A stretch of 64,000 nucleotides of DNA from UBA1494_A sp963973975 (GCA_963973975.1 CAXBCF010000012.1:34568-98567); one strand, 5' to 3'. Positions 46,381-55,517 are shown, counted from the stretch's first letter. Made by a program: numbers and translations. The notes: generated by a model not told the origin, from the sequence alone.

Positions 46381-47238
46381 ATGAAACGAAAATTTGCAGG
46401 GATAGAAAAGGAATTTACCACTAAGGAAAATTCAAAAATTTGGCTTCAATCCATTCCCTATGATGGAACGAGCACTTGGGGAAAAGGAGCCGATAAAGGA
46501 TTTGAAGCTTTTTTGGAAGCAGCCGAAAACATGGAGCTTTACGACATCGAAACCGACTCGGAAGTTTTTAGAAATGGTGTGCATATTCTAGACACCATTA
46601 AAGAAAATAAAAGTCCTGAAGCGCTTTTTAAAGCAGTTTACAAAAACACTAAGAAACTGTTGCAATCGGATAAGTTTCTAACTTTTTTTGGTGGTGAACA
46701 CTCGGTTAGCATAGGATTAATCAAAGCATTTTACGAGAAATTTGAAAATCTAACGGTTTTGCAATTAGATGCTCATGCAGATTTAAGACCTGAATACCAC
46801 GGTTCACCATACAACCACGCCTGTGCTGTATATGATGCTAGTAAAAATGCCAACCTAATTCAAGTTGGTATTCGCAGCATGGATCATTCTGAGAAAGCAC
46901 ACATGAATCTAGAAAAATGCTACTTTGCTCACAACATGTTTGAAAATCAAGCTTGGATGGAGCAATCAATCGCACAAATGACGAATAAAGTATACATTAC
47001 TATCGATTTAGACTATTTTGATCCTTCCATTATGCCTGCTACCGGTACTCCAGAACCCGGTGGACCTGATTTCAACACCACAATGAAATACTTGAAAAAA
47101 GTTTTCATGGAAAAAGAAGTTCTAGGTTTTGATATTGTGGAACTTGCACCAATGAAAAATAATCCTGCTCCAAATTTCCTTGCAGCAAAATTGTATTATA
47201 AACTTTTGAGTTATAAATTTGAAATTAATGGAAAATAA
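46381..47238 (+). CDS. speB: Agmatinase (ureohydrolase)
   Basis: 285 residues. The manganese-binding motifs of the arginase family are complete: FGGEHSVSIG, QLDAHADLRPEYHGSPYNHA and TIDLDYFDPSIMPATGTPEPGG. Family alone allows arginase or agmatinase; adjacency to arginine decarboxylase makes agmatinase (agmatine to putrescine and urea) the better call. It overlaps the next gene. Confidence 0.88.
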   Translation: MKRKFAGIEKEFTTKENSKIWLQSIPYDGTSTWGKGADKGFEAFLEAAENMELYDIETDSEVFRNGVHILDTIKENKSPEALFKAVYKNTKKLLQSDKFLTFFGGEHSVSIGLIKAFYEKFENLTVLQLDAHADLRPEYHGSPYNHACAVYDASKNANLIQVGIRSMDHSEKAHMNLEKCYFAHNMFENQAWMEQSIAQMTNKVYITIDLDYFDPSIMPATGTPEPGGPDFNTTMKYLKKVFMEKEVLGFDIVELAPMKNNPAPNFLAAKLYYKLLSYKFEINGK

Positions 47239-48205
47239 AGGCAGCATATCCAATTTTATAGAAACCCACTACAAGCATTTTAATGCAGCAGCACTTGTTG
47301 ACGCAGCGAAAGGCTATGAAGCACACCTTGCAGATGGCAAGAAAATGTTGATTTCACTTGCTGGAGCAATGAGCACCGCAGAATTGGGAAAATCTTTGGC
47401 TGAAATGATTCGCCAAGATAAAGTTCAAATCATTTCTTGTACAGGAGCTAACTTAGAAGAAGATTTAATGAATTTGGTAGCACACTCGCATTATGAGCGA
47501 GTTCCCAACTACAGAGATTTGACTCCTCAACAAGAATGGGATTTATTAGAAAAAGGCTTAAACCGTGTCACAGATACGTGTATTCCTGAAGAAGAAGCTT
47601 TTAGAAGACTTCAAAAACACGTTTTTAAATTGTGGAATGATGCTGAGAAATCTGGTAAACGCTATTTTCCACACGAATACCTTTACCAATTATTGCTTTC
47701 AGGTGATTTAGAGCAATACTATGAAATTGATTCAAAAGACTCATGGATGTTGGCAGCAGCTGAAAAAAACATACCCATCATCGTTCCAGGTTGGGAAGAT
47801 TCAACCTTGGGAAATATTTTCGCGTCTTATTGCTTAAAAAATGAATTGAAACCCTCTACCATGAAATCAGGTATAGAGTACATGGTTTTTTTAGCAGATT
47901 GGTATACTAGAGAAGCGGGAAGCGAAGGAATTGGATTCTTTCAAATCGGTGGTGGAATTGCTGGAGACTTTCCAATTTGTGTAGTACCAATGCTTTACCA
48001 AGACATGGAAAGAACCGATACCCCATTTTGGAGTTACTTCTGTCAAATTTCTGACTCAACAACAAGTTATGGATCTTATTCAGGAGCAGTACCTAATGAA
48101 AAAATCACTTGGGGAAAATTGGGAATTGAAACACCAAAATACATCATTGAATCAGATGCTACCATTGTAGCCCCTTTAATATTTGCATATTTACTTAATT
48201 GGTAA
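47228..48205 (+). CDS. Deoxyhypusine synthase-like protein (likely homospermidine-type synthase)
   Basis: 325 residues from ATG 47228, which overlaps the speB stop. DHS marks: SLAGAMSTAELGKSLAEMI, ISCTGANLEEDLMNL, PIIVPGWEDSTLGN, and the catalytic lysine (about residue 297) in KITWGKLGIETP. In eukaryotes and archaea DHS modifies eIF5A, which bacteria lack. Bacterial homologues are thought to move an aminobutyl group between polyamines, for example to make homospermidine. The polyamine operon context supports that. Confidence 0.88.
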   Translation: MENKGSISNFIETHYKHFNAAALVDAAKGYEAHLADGKKMLISLAGAMSTAELGKSLAEMIRQDKVQIISCTGANLEEDLMNLVAHSHYERVPNYRDLTPQQEWDLLEKGLNRVTDTCIPEEEAFRRLQKHVFKLWNDAEKSGKRYFPHEYLYQLLLSGDLEQYYEIDSKDSWMLAAAEKNIPIIVPGWEDSTLGNIFASYCLKNELKPSTMKSGIEYMVFLADWYTREAGSEGIGFFQIGGGIAGDFPICVVPMLYQDMERTDTPFWSYFCQISDSTTSYGSYSGAVPNEKITWGKLGIETPKYIIESDATIVAPLIFAYLLNW

Positions 48206-48540
48206 AACAAACAGAACACATGAGCGCAGCAAGCACACCAAATAAACCAAGACTTATTACAGCTTTTGAAAAACTCGAAAAAGCGATTCAGCAGCAAATT
48301 AAACTAGAATATCCTGAAGGTTTTAGTCAGCATTTAATTTCATTCACCAATAAAGATGGCGATAGAATCAGTGCACTTCGTTATGAAACAGAGGAAAAGA
48401 TTTACCTAGTCAAAATGTCTAAAATCATTGCAGAGCAGCTGATTGAAGATGATGAAGATTACGATGATGATGGTAACTTAACCGATGATGCAAGAGAAGA
48501 GTACGAAGATAATATTGAAGACTTGGAAGAAGAGGATTAA
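48199..48540 (+). CDS. Conserved small acidic Bacteroidota protein
   Basis: 113 residues if started at 48199, which overlaps the DHS gene by 7 nt; an ATG at 48220 (MSAASTPNKPRL) is an equally good start. The core EYPEGFSQHLISFTNKDGDRI is typical of a family I recall only as hypothetical in Bacteroidota, followed by an Asp/Glu-rich tail. It is the last gene of the polyamine operon; an acidic protein that binds polyamines is one idea, not shown. Confidence 0.7.
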   Translation: MVKQTEHMSAASTPNKPRLITAFEKLEKAIQQQIKLEYPEGFSQHLISFTNKDGDRISALRYETEEKIYLVKMSKIIAEQLIEDDEDYDDDGNLTDDAREEYEDNIEDLEEED

Positions 48541-48628
48541 ACACTTCTCAATTTCCTACATTTATTTCACAAGTAATCCATTCGAGGCAATTCCTCGGTT
48601 TTTAAATATTTAGCACCCAAGAAATCCT

Positions 48629-49837
48629 ATGAAAAATCCTTTGGTGGTTTTAAAGCCCAAGAGAAATGCCAGTTTATTAAGAAAACACCCTTGGGTTTTT
48701 TCAGGTGCGATTGAAAAAATCATCCTCCCAGATGACTTTCCTTCTGATAAAAGTTTAGAGGGAGAAACGGTAGTGGTAGGCAACCAAGCAGAAGAAATTT
48801 TAGGTGTCGGACATTTCTCTGAAGGAAGTATTGCCATTCGTTTGCTTTGTTTTGAAAACAAAAAAATTGACTTAAAATTTTGGGAAGAGAAAATCCAAAA
48901 AGCATTTGAGTATCGTAAAAGAATTGGCTTAACTGAAAATAAAAGCACCGACTGTTATCGATTGATTCACGCTGAAGGCGATGAGCTACCAGGTTTAATC
49001 ATTGACATTTATGAAACTACAGCAGTTATTCAAGCACATAGCACAGGAATGATTCGAGCTGTTGACTTAATTGCAAAAGCATTGATAAAGGTTATTCCAA
49101 CCCTTAAAGCAGTTTACAACAAAAGTGAAAAAAGCTTGCAAGGAACTTCCGATGAAAAATTTACAGATGGCTTTATCATTGGAAAAGGTTCTGTTCCAAA
49201 AGTAGTTTTAGAGAACAAACTAAAATTTGAAGTGGATTGGGTTTCAGGACAGAAAACAGGCTTTTTTCTCGATCAAAGAGACAACAGGGCTTTGTTGCAA
49301 AACTTTGTAAAAAATAAAAAAGTACTGAATACTTTTTGCTACAGTGGTGGTTTTAGTATTTATGCTTTAGCAGCCGGAGCTGAATTAGTTCACTCCGTTG
49401 ACTCATCTGCAAAAGCAATTGCGCTTACCAACAACAATGTAGCCTTAAACTTTGAAGAGCACAGCAAACACAAAGCTTTTGAATCTGATACATTGGACTT
49501 TTTAAAGTCAAGTGATGAAAATTATGATGTAATTGTTTTAGATCCACCGGCCTATGCCAAAAGTAGAAAAAGCATGCACCGAGCTGTGCAAGGATACAAA
49601 CGATTAAACAGTTTGGCACTGAGCAAAATAAGCCCAGGTGGGATTTTATTCACGTTTTCTTGCAGTCAGGTGATTTCTACTCAATTATTTTTAGATACCG
49701 TTACGGCTGCTGCTATTGAAGCCAATAGAAATGTGAAAATTATTCACCGATTAAACCAAGGAGCAGATCACCCAACCAATATATTTCACCCTGAAGGCGA
49801 CTATTTAAAAGGACTAGTATTGTTTATTGAATCATGA
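48629..49837 (+). CDS. Class I rRNA large subunit methyltransferase, RlmI-like
   Basis: 402 residues. The PUA domain opens the protein (KRNASLLRKHPWVFSGAI), followed by the EEHD-like middle (DCYRLIHAEGDELPGLIID) and the SAM domain (FFLDQRDNR, VLNTFCYSGGFSIYALAAGA, VIVLDPPAYAKSRK). The catalytic cysteine is probably in FTFSCSQVI. RlmI makes m5C in 23S rRNA; the Bacteroidota member may act on another site. It overlaps the MATE gene by 4 nt. Confidence 0.88.
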   Translation: MKNPLVVLKPKRNASLLRKHPWVFSGAIEKIILPDDFPSDKSLEGETVVVGNQAEEILGVGHFSEGSIAIRLLCFENKKIDLKFWEEKIQKAFEYRKRIGLTENKSTDCYRLIHAEGDELPGLIIDIYETTAVIQAHSTGMIRAVDLIAKALIKVIPTLKAVYNKSEKSLQGTSDEKFTDGFIIGKGSVPKVVLENKLKFEVDWVSGQKTGFFLDQRDNRALLQNFVKNKKVLNTFCYSGGFSIYALAAGAELVHSVDSSAKAIALTNNNVALNFEEHSKHKAFESDTLDFLKSSDENYDVIVLDPPAYAKSRKSMHRAVQGYKRLNSLALSKISPGGILFTFSCSQVISTQLFLDTVTAAAIEANRNVKIIHRLNQGADHPTNIFHPEGDYLKGLVLFIES

Positions 49838-51168
49838 TGACCAAAGCCATTTCTTACCACAGGATTTGGAAAGTTTCTTTACCCATTATCTTCAGTGGTA
49901 TTGCTCAAAATATTGTAAATGTAACTGATACAGCTTTTTTAGGCAGAGTTGGTCTTGTTGAATTGGGTGCAGCGGGAAATGCAGGTATTTTTTACTTTGT
50001 GTTGGTGATGATTGGAATGGGATTTACCATTGGCTGTCAAATTATTATCGGCAGAAGAAATGGAGAACAAAATTTTCATCAGATCGGTCATTTGTTCAAT
50101 ACTGCGCTGTATTTTCTAATTCCTCTTTCGGTACTTGTTTTTCTCTTTACCCAATACGTCGCACCTGCATTAATGACTTTTTTCACCTCTTCTGATGCAG
50201 TTTTGCAAGCATCCAATACCTTTTTAAAGGTTCGAGGATTTGGAATTTTCTTCGCTTATCTCAACTTTTTATTCATTGCATTTTATACAGGAATCACCAA
50301 AACGCGTGTGCTAACTTACGCCACCTTTATTCAAGCGGGAATCAATGTGGTTTTGGATTACCTCCTCATTTTTGGACATGGTGGATTTCCACAAATGGGA
50401 ATTGAAGGAGCTGCATTGGCATCGGTAATTTCCGAAATTGTTGCGATGATTTATTTCGTGCTTTATACTCGAATCAAAATTGAGCGATCAAAATACGGTT
50501 TGGAACTACAATTTGTTTTCAGCGGCACAAAATTGATTAAAATTTTAAAGATTGGTTTCCCCATTATGATTCAAAACTTTATGGCGCTGAGTTCGTGGTT
50601 GGCGTTTTTTCTCATCATTGAAAAAATTGGCGAAAAGGAGCTCGCCGCTTCGCACATAATTAGAAGCATTTACATGGTTTTAATGATTCCCCTTTTTGGC
50701 TTTAGCAATGCTACAAGCACTTTGGTTTCCAATGTAATTGGAGAAGGAAAGCCTTCGGAAGTTTTGCAATTAGTTATTCGAGTTGTTAAATTAAGTCTTT
50801 TGTGTACAGGTCTCTTTTTACCCTTATTGTTATTTTTTCCACAAGAAATTATTGGAGTTTACACCAACAATCCTGTTTTAATTGCAACCTCTCTCCCACT
50901 CTTGTATGTGATTGGCGGTTCAATGTTATTTTTCAGCATGGCTTTCATTTTCTTTGCATCCGTTACCGGAACAGGAAAAACGCAGGTTTCATTGGCAATA
51001 GAAACGAGCAGCATTGTAATTTATCTCCTTATGGCCTATTACATTGGAGTTCACTTACAAAAATCATTGACGTGGGTATGGTGTACAGAATTTATTTACT
51101 TTACTATTATGGGCTTATTGTCCTTTCTTTACCTGAAATTTGGGAATTGGAAATCGAGTTTAGTTTAA
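49834..51168 (+). CDS. MATE family efflux transporter
   Basis: 444 residues, twelve membrane helices in two halves. Marks include NVTDTAFLGRVGLVELGAAG in the first half and the GASALASVISE-like step (GIEGAALASVISEIVAMIY). MATE proteins export cationic drugs or other organic molecules by sodium or proton antiport. The start overlaps the methyltransferase stop (ATGATGA), and fmt begins 1 bp later, so the three genes form an operon. Confidence 0.9.
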   Translation: MMTKAISYHRIWKVSLPIIFSGIAQNIVNVTDTAFLGRVGLVELGAAGNAGIFYFVLVMIGMGFTIGCQIIIGRRNGEQNFHQIGHLFNTALYFLIPLSVLVFLFTQYVAPALMTFFTSSDAVLQASNTFLKVRGFGIFFAYLNFLFIAFYTGITKTRVLTYATFIQAGINVVLDYLLIFGHGGFPQMGIEGAALASVISEIVAMIYFVLYTRIKIERSKYGLELQFVFSGTKLIKILKIGFPIMIQNFMALSSWLAFFLIIEKIGEKELAASHIIRSIYMVLMIPLFGFSNATSTLVSNVIGEGKPSEVLQLVIRVVKLSLLCTGLFLPLLLFFPQEIIGVYTNNPVLIATSLPLLYVIGGSMLFFSMAFIFFASVTGTGKTQVSLAIETSSIVIYLLMAYYIGVHLQKSLTWVWCTEFIYFTIMGLLSFLYLKFGNWKSSLV

Positions 51169-51169
51169 T

Positions 51170-52129
51170 ATGAATAAAAATTTGAGAATCATTTTCATTG
51201 GAACACCAGACTTTGCCGTTGAAACCTTAAGAGCGATTCATGAGTCGGGTAGAAACGTGGTGGCAGTAATTACCGCTCCAGATAAAAAAGCAGGAAGGGG
51301 ACAAAAAATACAGGTTTCTGCGGTAAAAGAATATGCCTTGGCTCAAAATTTAGCTTTGTTGCAGCCAAGCAACCTGAAGGATGAAGTATTTTTAAAAGAG
51401 TTAGCGGCATTTAATGCAGATTTACAAATAGTTGTTGCTTTCAGAATGTTGCCGGAGTTAGTTTGGAACATGCCTCGATTGGGTACTTTTAACCTGCATG
51501 CCTCATTACTGCCGAAGTATCGAGGTGCTGCACCAATTAATTGGGCAATTATTAACGGTGAAAAAGAAACAGGACTTACCACTTTTTTCCTAAAACATCA
51601 AATTGATACAGGAGATGTTTTGCTACAAAAAACAATTCCTATCAAGGAAAATGAAACAGCAGGTTCACTTCACGATACCTTAATGCTAGCTGGAGGAAAA
51701 TTAGTTTTGGAAAGCTTAGAAATAATTGAACAAGGCGATATTCAATTAAAACAGCAAGCACAATTAGAGCATTCAGAAAATGCACCATTGGCACCAAAAA
51801 TTTTCAAAGAAGATTGTCGAATTGATTGGCAAAAAACGGCAAAAGAGATTGATAGATTAGTAAGGGGAATGAGTCCCTACCCTGCTGCATGGACTAAAAT
51901 TATTGACAATGATTCTGGTAAAAAATTGCAATTGAAAATTTATGAAGTCAGCATACTTGATGAAACTAGTGGAGCAGCTGGAAAAATTGAACTAAATGAA
52001 GGCCGATTAAAAATTGGTGCAAGCGATAAATTTCTTGAGATTATTGAACTTCAATTGGAAGGCAAAAAGCGAATGAGCGCCAAGGCCTTAATCAATGGCT
52101 TTGATACTCAAAACTATCTAATTGATTGA
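51170..52129 (+). CDS. fmt: Methionyl-tRNA formyltransferase
   Basis: 319 residues. IIFIGTPDFAVETL at the start, AFRMLPELVWNMPRLGTFNLHASLLPKYRGAAPINWAI with the catalytic Asn and His (split here to NLHASLLPKYRGAAP), and DTGDVLLQ. The C-terminal OB-type domain is present. It formylates initiator Met-tRNA. Last gene of its operon. Confidence 0.95.
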   Translation: MNKNLRIIFIGTPDFAVETLRAIHESGRNVVAVITAPDKKAGRGQKIQVSAVKEYALAQNLALLQPSNLKDEVFLKELAAFNADLQIVVAFRMLPELVWNMPRLGTFNLHASLLPKYRGAAPINWAIINGEKETGLTTFFLKHQIDTGDVLLQKTIPIKENETAGSLHDTLMLAGGKLVLESLEIIEQGDIQLKQQAQLEHSENAPLAPKIFKEDCRIDWQKTAKEIDRLVRGMSPYPAAWTKIIDNDSGKKLQLKIYEVSILDETSGAAGKIELNEGRLKIGASDKFLEIIELQLEGKKRMSAKALINGFDTQNYLID

Positions 52130-52136
52130 TCCAAAA

Positions 52137-52260
52137 ATCGACTAATTCCGATTGTGACCTAAGGTTGTCGCATAATTGCTTCTTATAATCTTCGTCTGGC
52201 AGGCAGGTACATCTGCAATATACTTAAAGAAATTTCGTAGCGACATTTAAAATGGTATAA
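52137..52260. repeat. Dispersed intergenic repeat, diverged copy 3
   Basis: Has TTCCGATTGTGA, GTTGTCGCATAATTGCTTC and a GGCAGGCAGG run, matching parts of the repeats at 20480-20575 and 29969-30050. Similar fragments recur at about 52405-52520, where CCGATAGC, CGGCATTC and ATTGTAGCGACATT are seen. Confidence 0.5.
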
Positions 52261-52274
52261 GCCTTACTTTAATA

Positions 52275-52385
52275 ATTGGCGCTATCTCTTAGCGTGCTTA
52301 GCGAATTCTCTGCGAGCTTTGCGTGAAATTTTCTTTTTTCTCGCAAAGGCGCGCAAAGTTTTTTTCGCAAAGACCGCGAAGTAAT
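52275..52385. repeat. Widespread CTTTGCG/GCGAAG-type intergenic repeat
   Basis: Read on the minus strand it contains CTTCGCGGTCTTTGCG, CTTTGCGCGCCTTTGCGAG, CACGCAAAGCTCGCAG and TTCGCTAAGCACGCTAAG. I recall this kind of short-word repeat between genes in many bacterial genomes. It does not encode a protein here. Confidence 0.6.
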
Positions 52386-52527
52386 AATGATTGTGATTTC
52401 AGGATATCGCATAATACCGATAGCATATACGTAATATTCCAACTATCTTTGGACTAAACGTCTATAGCATCGGCATTCTACTTTACGGTATATTGTAGCG
52501 ACATTAAGAAGTAAAAATGGTATTAAA

Positions 52528-53760
52528 TCAAGGATTTTCAATTTCCCTCAAAACGCTTAGCAATTCAACCGGATTACTAAAAATATAGGAATGCCCCATT
52601 GCATTTAAAAGTTTGGGAACTTCAGAAGCCAATTCAGCTAATGGAAAATGCTTGTCGCGAAGATAGTGGACAAATTTTAAGCACTGAAAGCCATTGAACC
52701 ATTGAAAGAATCGTTTTACAAAACGATCTGAATTGGTAGAGTTGAGTCGAATTTCTTCAAGTTTTATAAAGAAATTTTCTTCTCCAACAAACGCTAAAAA
52801 AATAGGATGTGGACTAGGTTTAGAATCATACCAATTTTCAATGTTCGAAAAAATTGATTTCAACAGCAAGAAAGTTTCAAAAGCATAGCTCAGGGTGATG
52901 TTTCTTTTCCCATCCATCATCTCTGTGATTGCCCTTCCCGTTCCAAATGGTACACGTTCCGATGGACGAGGGGAAGGAATGACACGTGTTGCATTTATCT
53001 CGTTTAGACGACCTAAGTCAATGAATTTTTGAAGAAAGTAAAAATCCTCTCCTGCTTTGCGTTTATTCATTCCACCTTGTCGGCAATAATCCTCTGCCCT
53101 AACCGCCATAGAAGAACCAATGGAATGAAATGCAAAAGGAAGATTTGCCAAAGCCAAGCCCAATTTATAAAAACGCAAATGAAGTTCATACCATGCAATA
53201 CCTTCATAAACATCCGATGTAAATTCAGTTCCTGAAAGCGGGTGCTCAAAATAAATAGCACTTGCAGCAATCTTGGGATGATTTATAAAATGCTGCTCTA
53301 TCGCTTTCAAATAATTGGCATCGCACTTATTGTCGGCATCGAAGCAAATAATGACTCCATCCTGTCGATTTATTTGGGCAATACGCCTAACTGCCTCATC
53401 CATTCCAATTTTTCTAGCTAAACCTACCCCTGCATGTTTCGCAACTAAATAATTCTGCTCAATTAGAAAAAGTTGAAAAGGTAAGCTACGATGTTCAGAT
53501 TCCCAATCCCGAGCCGCTTTTGCAGCATTTAAGTTTTGATTCCTTATACTTTCAGAACACTCTTCAGAAGCATTAAAAACAAGAATTACTTCAACTGCAC
53601 TTTTTGGAGCTTCACAGTTTGCGAGCGCTTCCAATGTTGGAATTAAACTAAGTTCGTTAAACACTGGAATCACAACAACTAGTCCTAAATCAGGAGATGG
53701 AGGAGTTTCAATCAATTTAGCTGTAAAAGCATGTTTTTTAAGGTACTGATTAAATGGCAT
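52528..53760 (-). CDS. Family 2 (GT-A) glycosyltransferase
   Basis: 410 residues. The N-terminal GT2 fold has LGLVVVIPVFNELSLIPTL and the metal-binding acidic motif FDADNKCDANY. Further marks are GGMNKRKAGEDFYFL, with the catalytic-base ED, and KRNITLSYAFE. No membrane helix is obvious, so it is probably cytoplasmic. Donor and acceptor are unknown. The gene stands alone; repeats flank it. Confidence 0.82.
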   Translation of the reverse strand: MPFNQYLKKHAFTAKLIETPPSPDLGLVVVIPVFNELSLIPTLEALANCEAPKSAVEVILVFNASEECSESIRNQNLNAAKAARDWESEHRSLPFQLFLIEQNYLVAKHAGVGLARKIGMDEAVRRIAQINRQDGVIICFDADNKCDANYLKAIEQHFINHPKIAASAIYFEHPLSGTEFTSDVYEGIAWYELHLRFYKLGLALANLPFAFHSIGSSMAVRAEDYCRQGGMNKRKAGEDFYFLQKFIDLGRLNEINATRVIPSPRPSERVPFGTGRAITEMMDGKRNITLSYAFETFLLLKSIFSNIENWYDSKPSPHPIFLAFVGEENFFIKLEEIRLNSTNSDRFVKRFFQWFNGFQCLKFVHYLRDKHFPLAELASEVPKLLNAMGHSYIFSNPVELLSVLREIENP

Positions 53761-53965
53761 TCAATTCTATAAATCCTTTGTTTGAGTTGGTGAAATTAAG
53801 GGAAGATGGAGTTAATGAATGAGTTTTTTTTATGATTATTGCTAGCTTTTTCTGCAACTAATAGAACAGGCGATGAAGCGGGGTTTCCCCTTCTCTATCT
53901 TATTTGATTGTTAATTAGTAATTAACAGATTAGTAATTGGTAATTATTGATTCCTCCATTTTCAT
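53761..53965. other. Gene-free AT-rich spacer with a weak hairpin
   Basis: Contains GAAGCGGGG then CCCCTTC near 53875-53893 and simple TTAGTAATTAACAG-like repeats. No gene is seen. Confidence 0.35.
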
Positions 53966-54146
53966 ATTCGTAATTCTTAATTGACAGATTCATAATTAAA
54001 AACAACTTTTAATTTTAAACTTAAGTCACTTTTAACTTTAAGTACTTAAAACTCCTCCCACTATCCAAACACCTCCTTAAACCTCATAGAAACATCCAAA
54101 CGCGCACCTTTTTCGGTATCTTTTAAACGAATTACTTCATTGTCCG
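53966..54146. repeat. 181-bp duplication, copy 1 (contains a gene tail without the gene)
   Basis: Matches 55518-55698 over its whole length with one visible difference (base 54013: T here, C there). The last 86 bases correspond to the 3' end of the MBL hydrolase gene (55613-55698), here without the rest. It ends at 54146, exactly where the left REP element starts. Confidence 0.9.
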
Positions 54147-54169
54147 TTAGCGCGGACTTGCAGTCCGTG
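54146..54169 (+). repeat. REP-like palindromic end, left
   Basis: GTTAGCGCGGACT then a TGC loop and AGTCCG. It is the inverse of the element at 54835-54858. Confidence 0.75.
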
Positions 54170-54171
54170 CC

Positions 54172-54768
54172 TTATAAAACAAATTTCCAATTTCTACTCA
54201 ATAACTCAACTTCGAACAAACTTTCTAAGTCAGTATAATTCCGAGCACTAGAGTATAGGTAATCCTCATGTAATTCCACAACACCGTCCTCAACCGGATT
54301 ATTATGAATATAATCCAACTTTTGTTCTAAAAATTTTTGCTTGCTAATTTCTTCTGTATGAAACCCCGTTTGCCACACTTTATATTTTTGGTTTCACTTT
54401 AAATTTTCGCAGGCTTTTTCAAAATGGTCCAACATATATTCTCTTCTGCTCTCTTGCTCTTCACTAATTATTCTTACAATTTCTTTACTTGTGAAGGTTT
54501 TAAAATCTCTATTAATATCCGTTAAGGATATCTCTTCATCTGCACTTTGATATATCAAATGCAAATGATTGCTCAATAAAAAACCAAGCGTAAATTATTA
54601 AGCCCATTTCCTTTTGACAATACATTAGAGACTCTAATAGCTTTTCTTTTTGAACTTTTCTTGTGAAAACACTTGTACTTAGTTTATCGAAGTATCTATC
54701 CAACTCACAATTGTAGTTGTAATAAAATAAGGCTTCGTATTGTCTTTTACTTTGTACTTGGTTGACAT
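54172..54768 (-). pseudogene. REP-associated tyrosine transposase (RAYT, Y1/IS200-like), decayed
   Basis: Reading from ATG 54768 (MSTKYKVKDNTKPYFITTT) the typical RAYT order is found, but in three frames. Frame 1 hits TAA near 54680. A second frame continues as VFTRKVQKEKLLESLMYCQK, and a third takes over near 54580 with LSNHLHLIYQSADEE, the HUH metal motif HLHLI. An in-frame TGA at 54394-54396 then separates the end (WQTGFHTEEI, KLDYIHNNPVEDG, YLYSSARNY). At least two frameshifts and a stop make it inactive. Intact relatives nick palindromic ends like those flanking it. Confidence 0.85.
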
Positions 54769-54807
54769 TAAGCTAATTTATAAAAAATAAATGACTTAAC
54801 TGCATAC

Positions 54808-54858
54808 GGACTGCAAGTCCTAATGAAATACAAACACGGACTACAAGTCCGCGCTAAC
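54808..54858 (-). repeat. REP-like palindromes, right end
   Basis: Two short palindromes: GGACT/AGTCC at 54808-54820 and CGGACT/AGTCCG at 54837-54851. The second, with flanks at 54835-54858, is the inverse of the left element, differing by one loop base. Confidence 0.75.
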
Positions 54859-54872
54859 GGGCGGGCGGGATT

Positions 54873-55274
54873 TTATTTTTTCTTTAGATTATGAATATTG
54901 ATTTGATGTTGTTTTTTTGTCAAGATTTTTGGAATCTGCATTACAATTACGTCAAAACCACCTGATTGTGATTTCTCATTTTTGTCAAGGATACGATATT
55001 TAATTATAGGATTTAGTCCTTTATCTAGGTAACTGTTAATATGAATTTTAAAGAAGTCATATTTATTTTGAATGTTAGTCGCTGAATGTCCCGAGATAAA
55101 AGCAACTTTTTTGTTTACAAAACTGAAGTCACTTTTTTTATTTTGCAATAAAGAGTCAAGAAGATGAGCTTCTTGTTCAGTCAAGTTAGATTCAGCAATT
55201 TGTCCAAAGGTCATTTGCGGAATGATCAAAGCTGTTGAGATGACAGAATATAATATTATCAAATGTCGTTTCAT
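54873..55274 (-). CDS. Small exported hypothetical protein
   Basis: 133 residues with a signal peptide (MKRHLIILYSVISTALIIP... cut near FGQ at about 25). The mature part is basic and ends HNLKKK; VNKKVAFISGHSATNIQNK is its most distinct stretch. I do not recognise the family. It lies inside the region between the two duplication copies, next to the REP element. Confidence 0.5.
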   Translation of the reverse strand: MKRHLIILYSVISTALIIPQMTFGQIAESNLTEQEAHLLDSLLQNKKSDFSFVNKKVAFISGHSATNIQNKYDFFKIHINSYLDKGLNPIIKYRILDKNEKSQSGGFDVIVMQIPKILTKKQHQINIHNLKKK

Positions 55275-55305
55275 TTTTTAGCTTGTTGCTAATTTCAACA
55301 TACCT

Positions 55306-55491
55306 TTAGCCTTTACAAATTAAATTTAAACCAATTATTAACATAGATATTGAACCTACTAGTAAGCCAAAAACTCCATATTCTGCAATAGCTCCCTCTT
55401 TTATTATAATTTTTCCGAAGTATATTATGCCCAATATTCCAAGTACAATTAAACTAATTTGGATAAATATATTATTTAAAAGTTCACTCAT
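55306..55491 (-). CDS. Small two-helix membrane protein
   Basis: 61 residues: IFIQISLIVLGILGIIYFG, a short charged turn, then YGVFGLLVGSISMLIIGLNL. It is 31 bp upstream of the exported protein gene and may be read with it. Function unknown. Confidence 0.5.
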   Translation of the reverse strand: MSELLNNIFIQISLIVLGILGIIYFGKIIIKEGAIAEYGVFGLLVGSISMLIIGLNLICKG

Positions 55492-55517
55492 TATTAAAAG
55501 CTTTTAGCAATATTCAA

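Noticed and set aside
46381..47238. The ureohydrolase as arginase in urea metabolism
   Set aside because: It is 11 bp after arginine decarboxylase and overlaps a DHS-like gene, so agmatinase fits better, though the family motifs alone do not decide.
54172..54576. Two small genes on the minus strand (68 and 60 codons)
   Set aside because: Read together with the upstream part they form one RAYT transposase broken by a stop and frameshifts.
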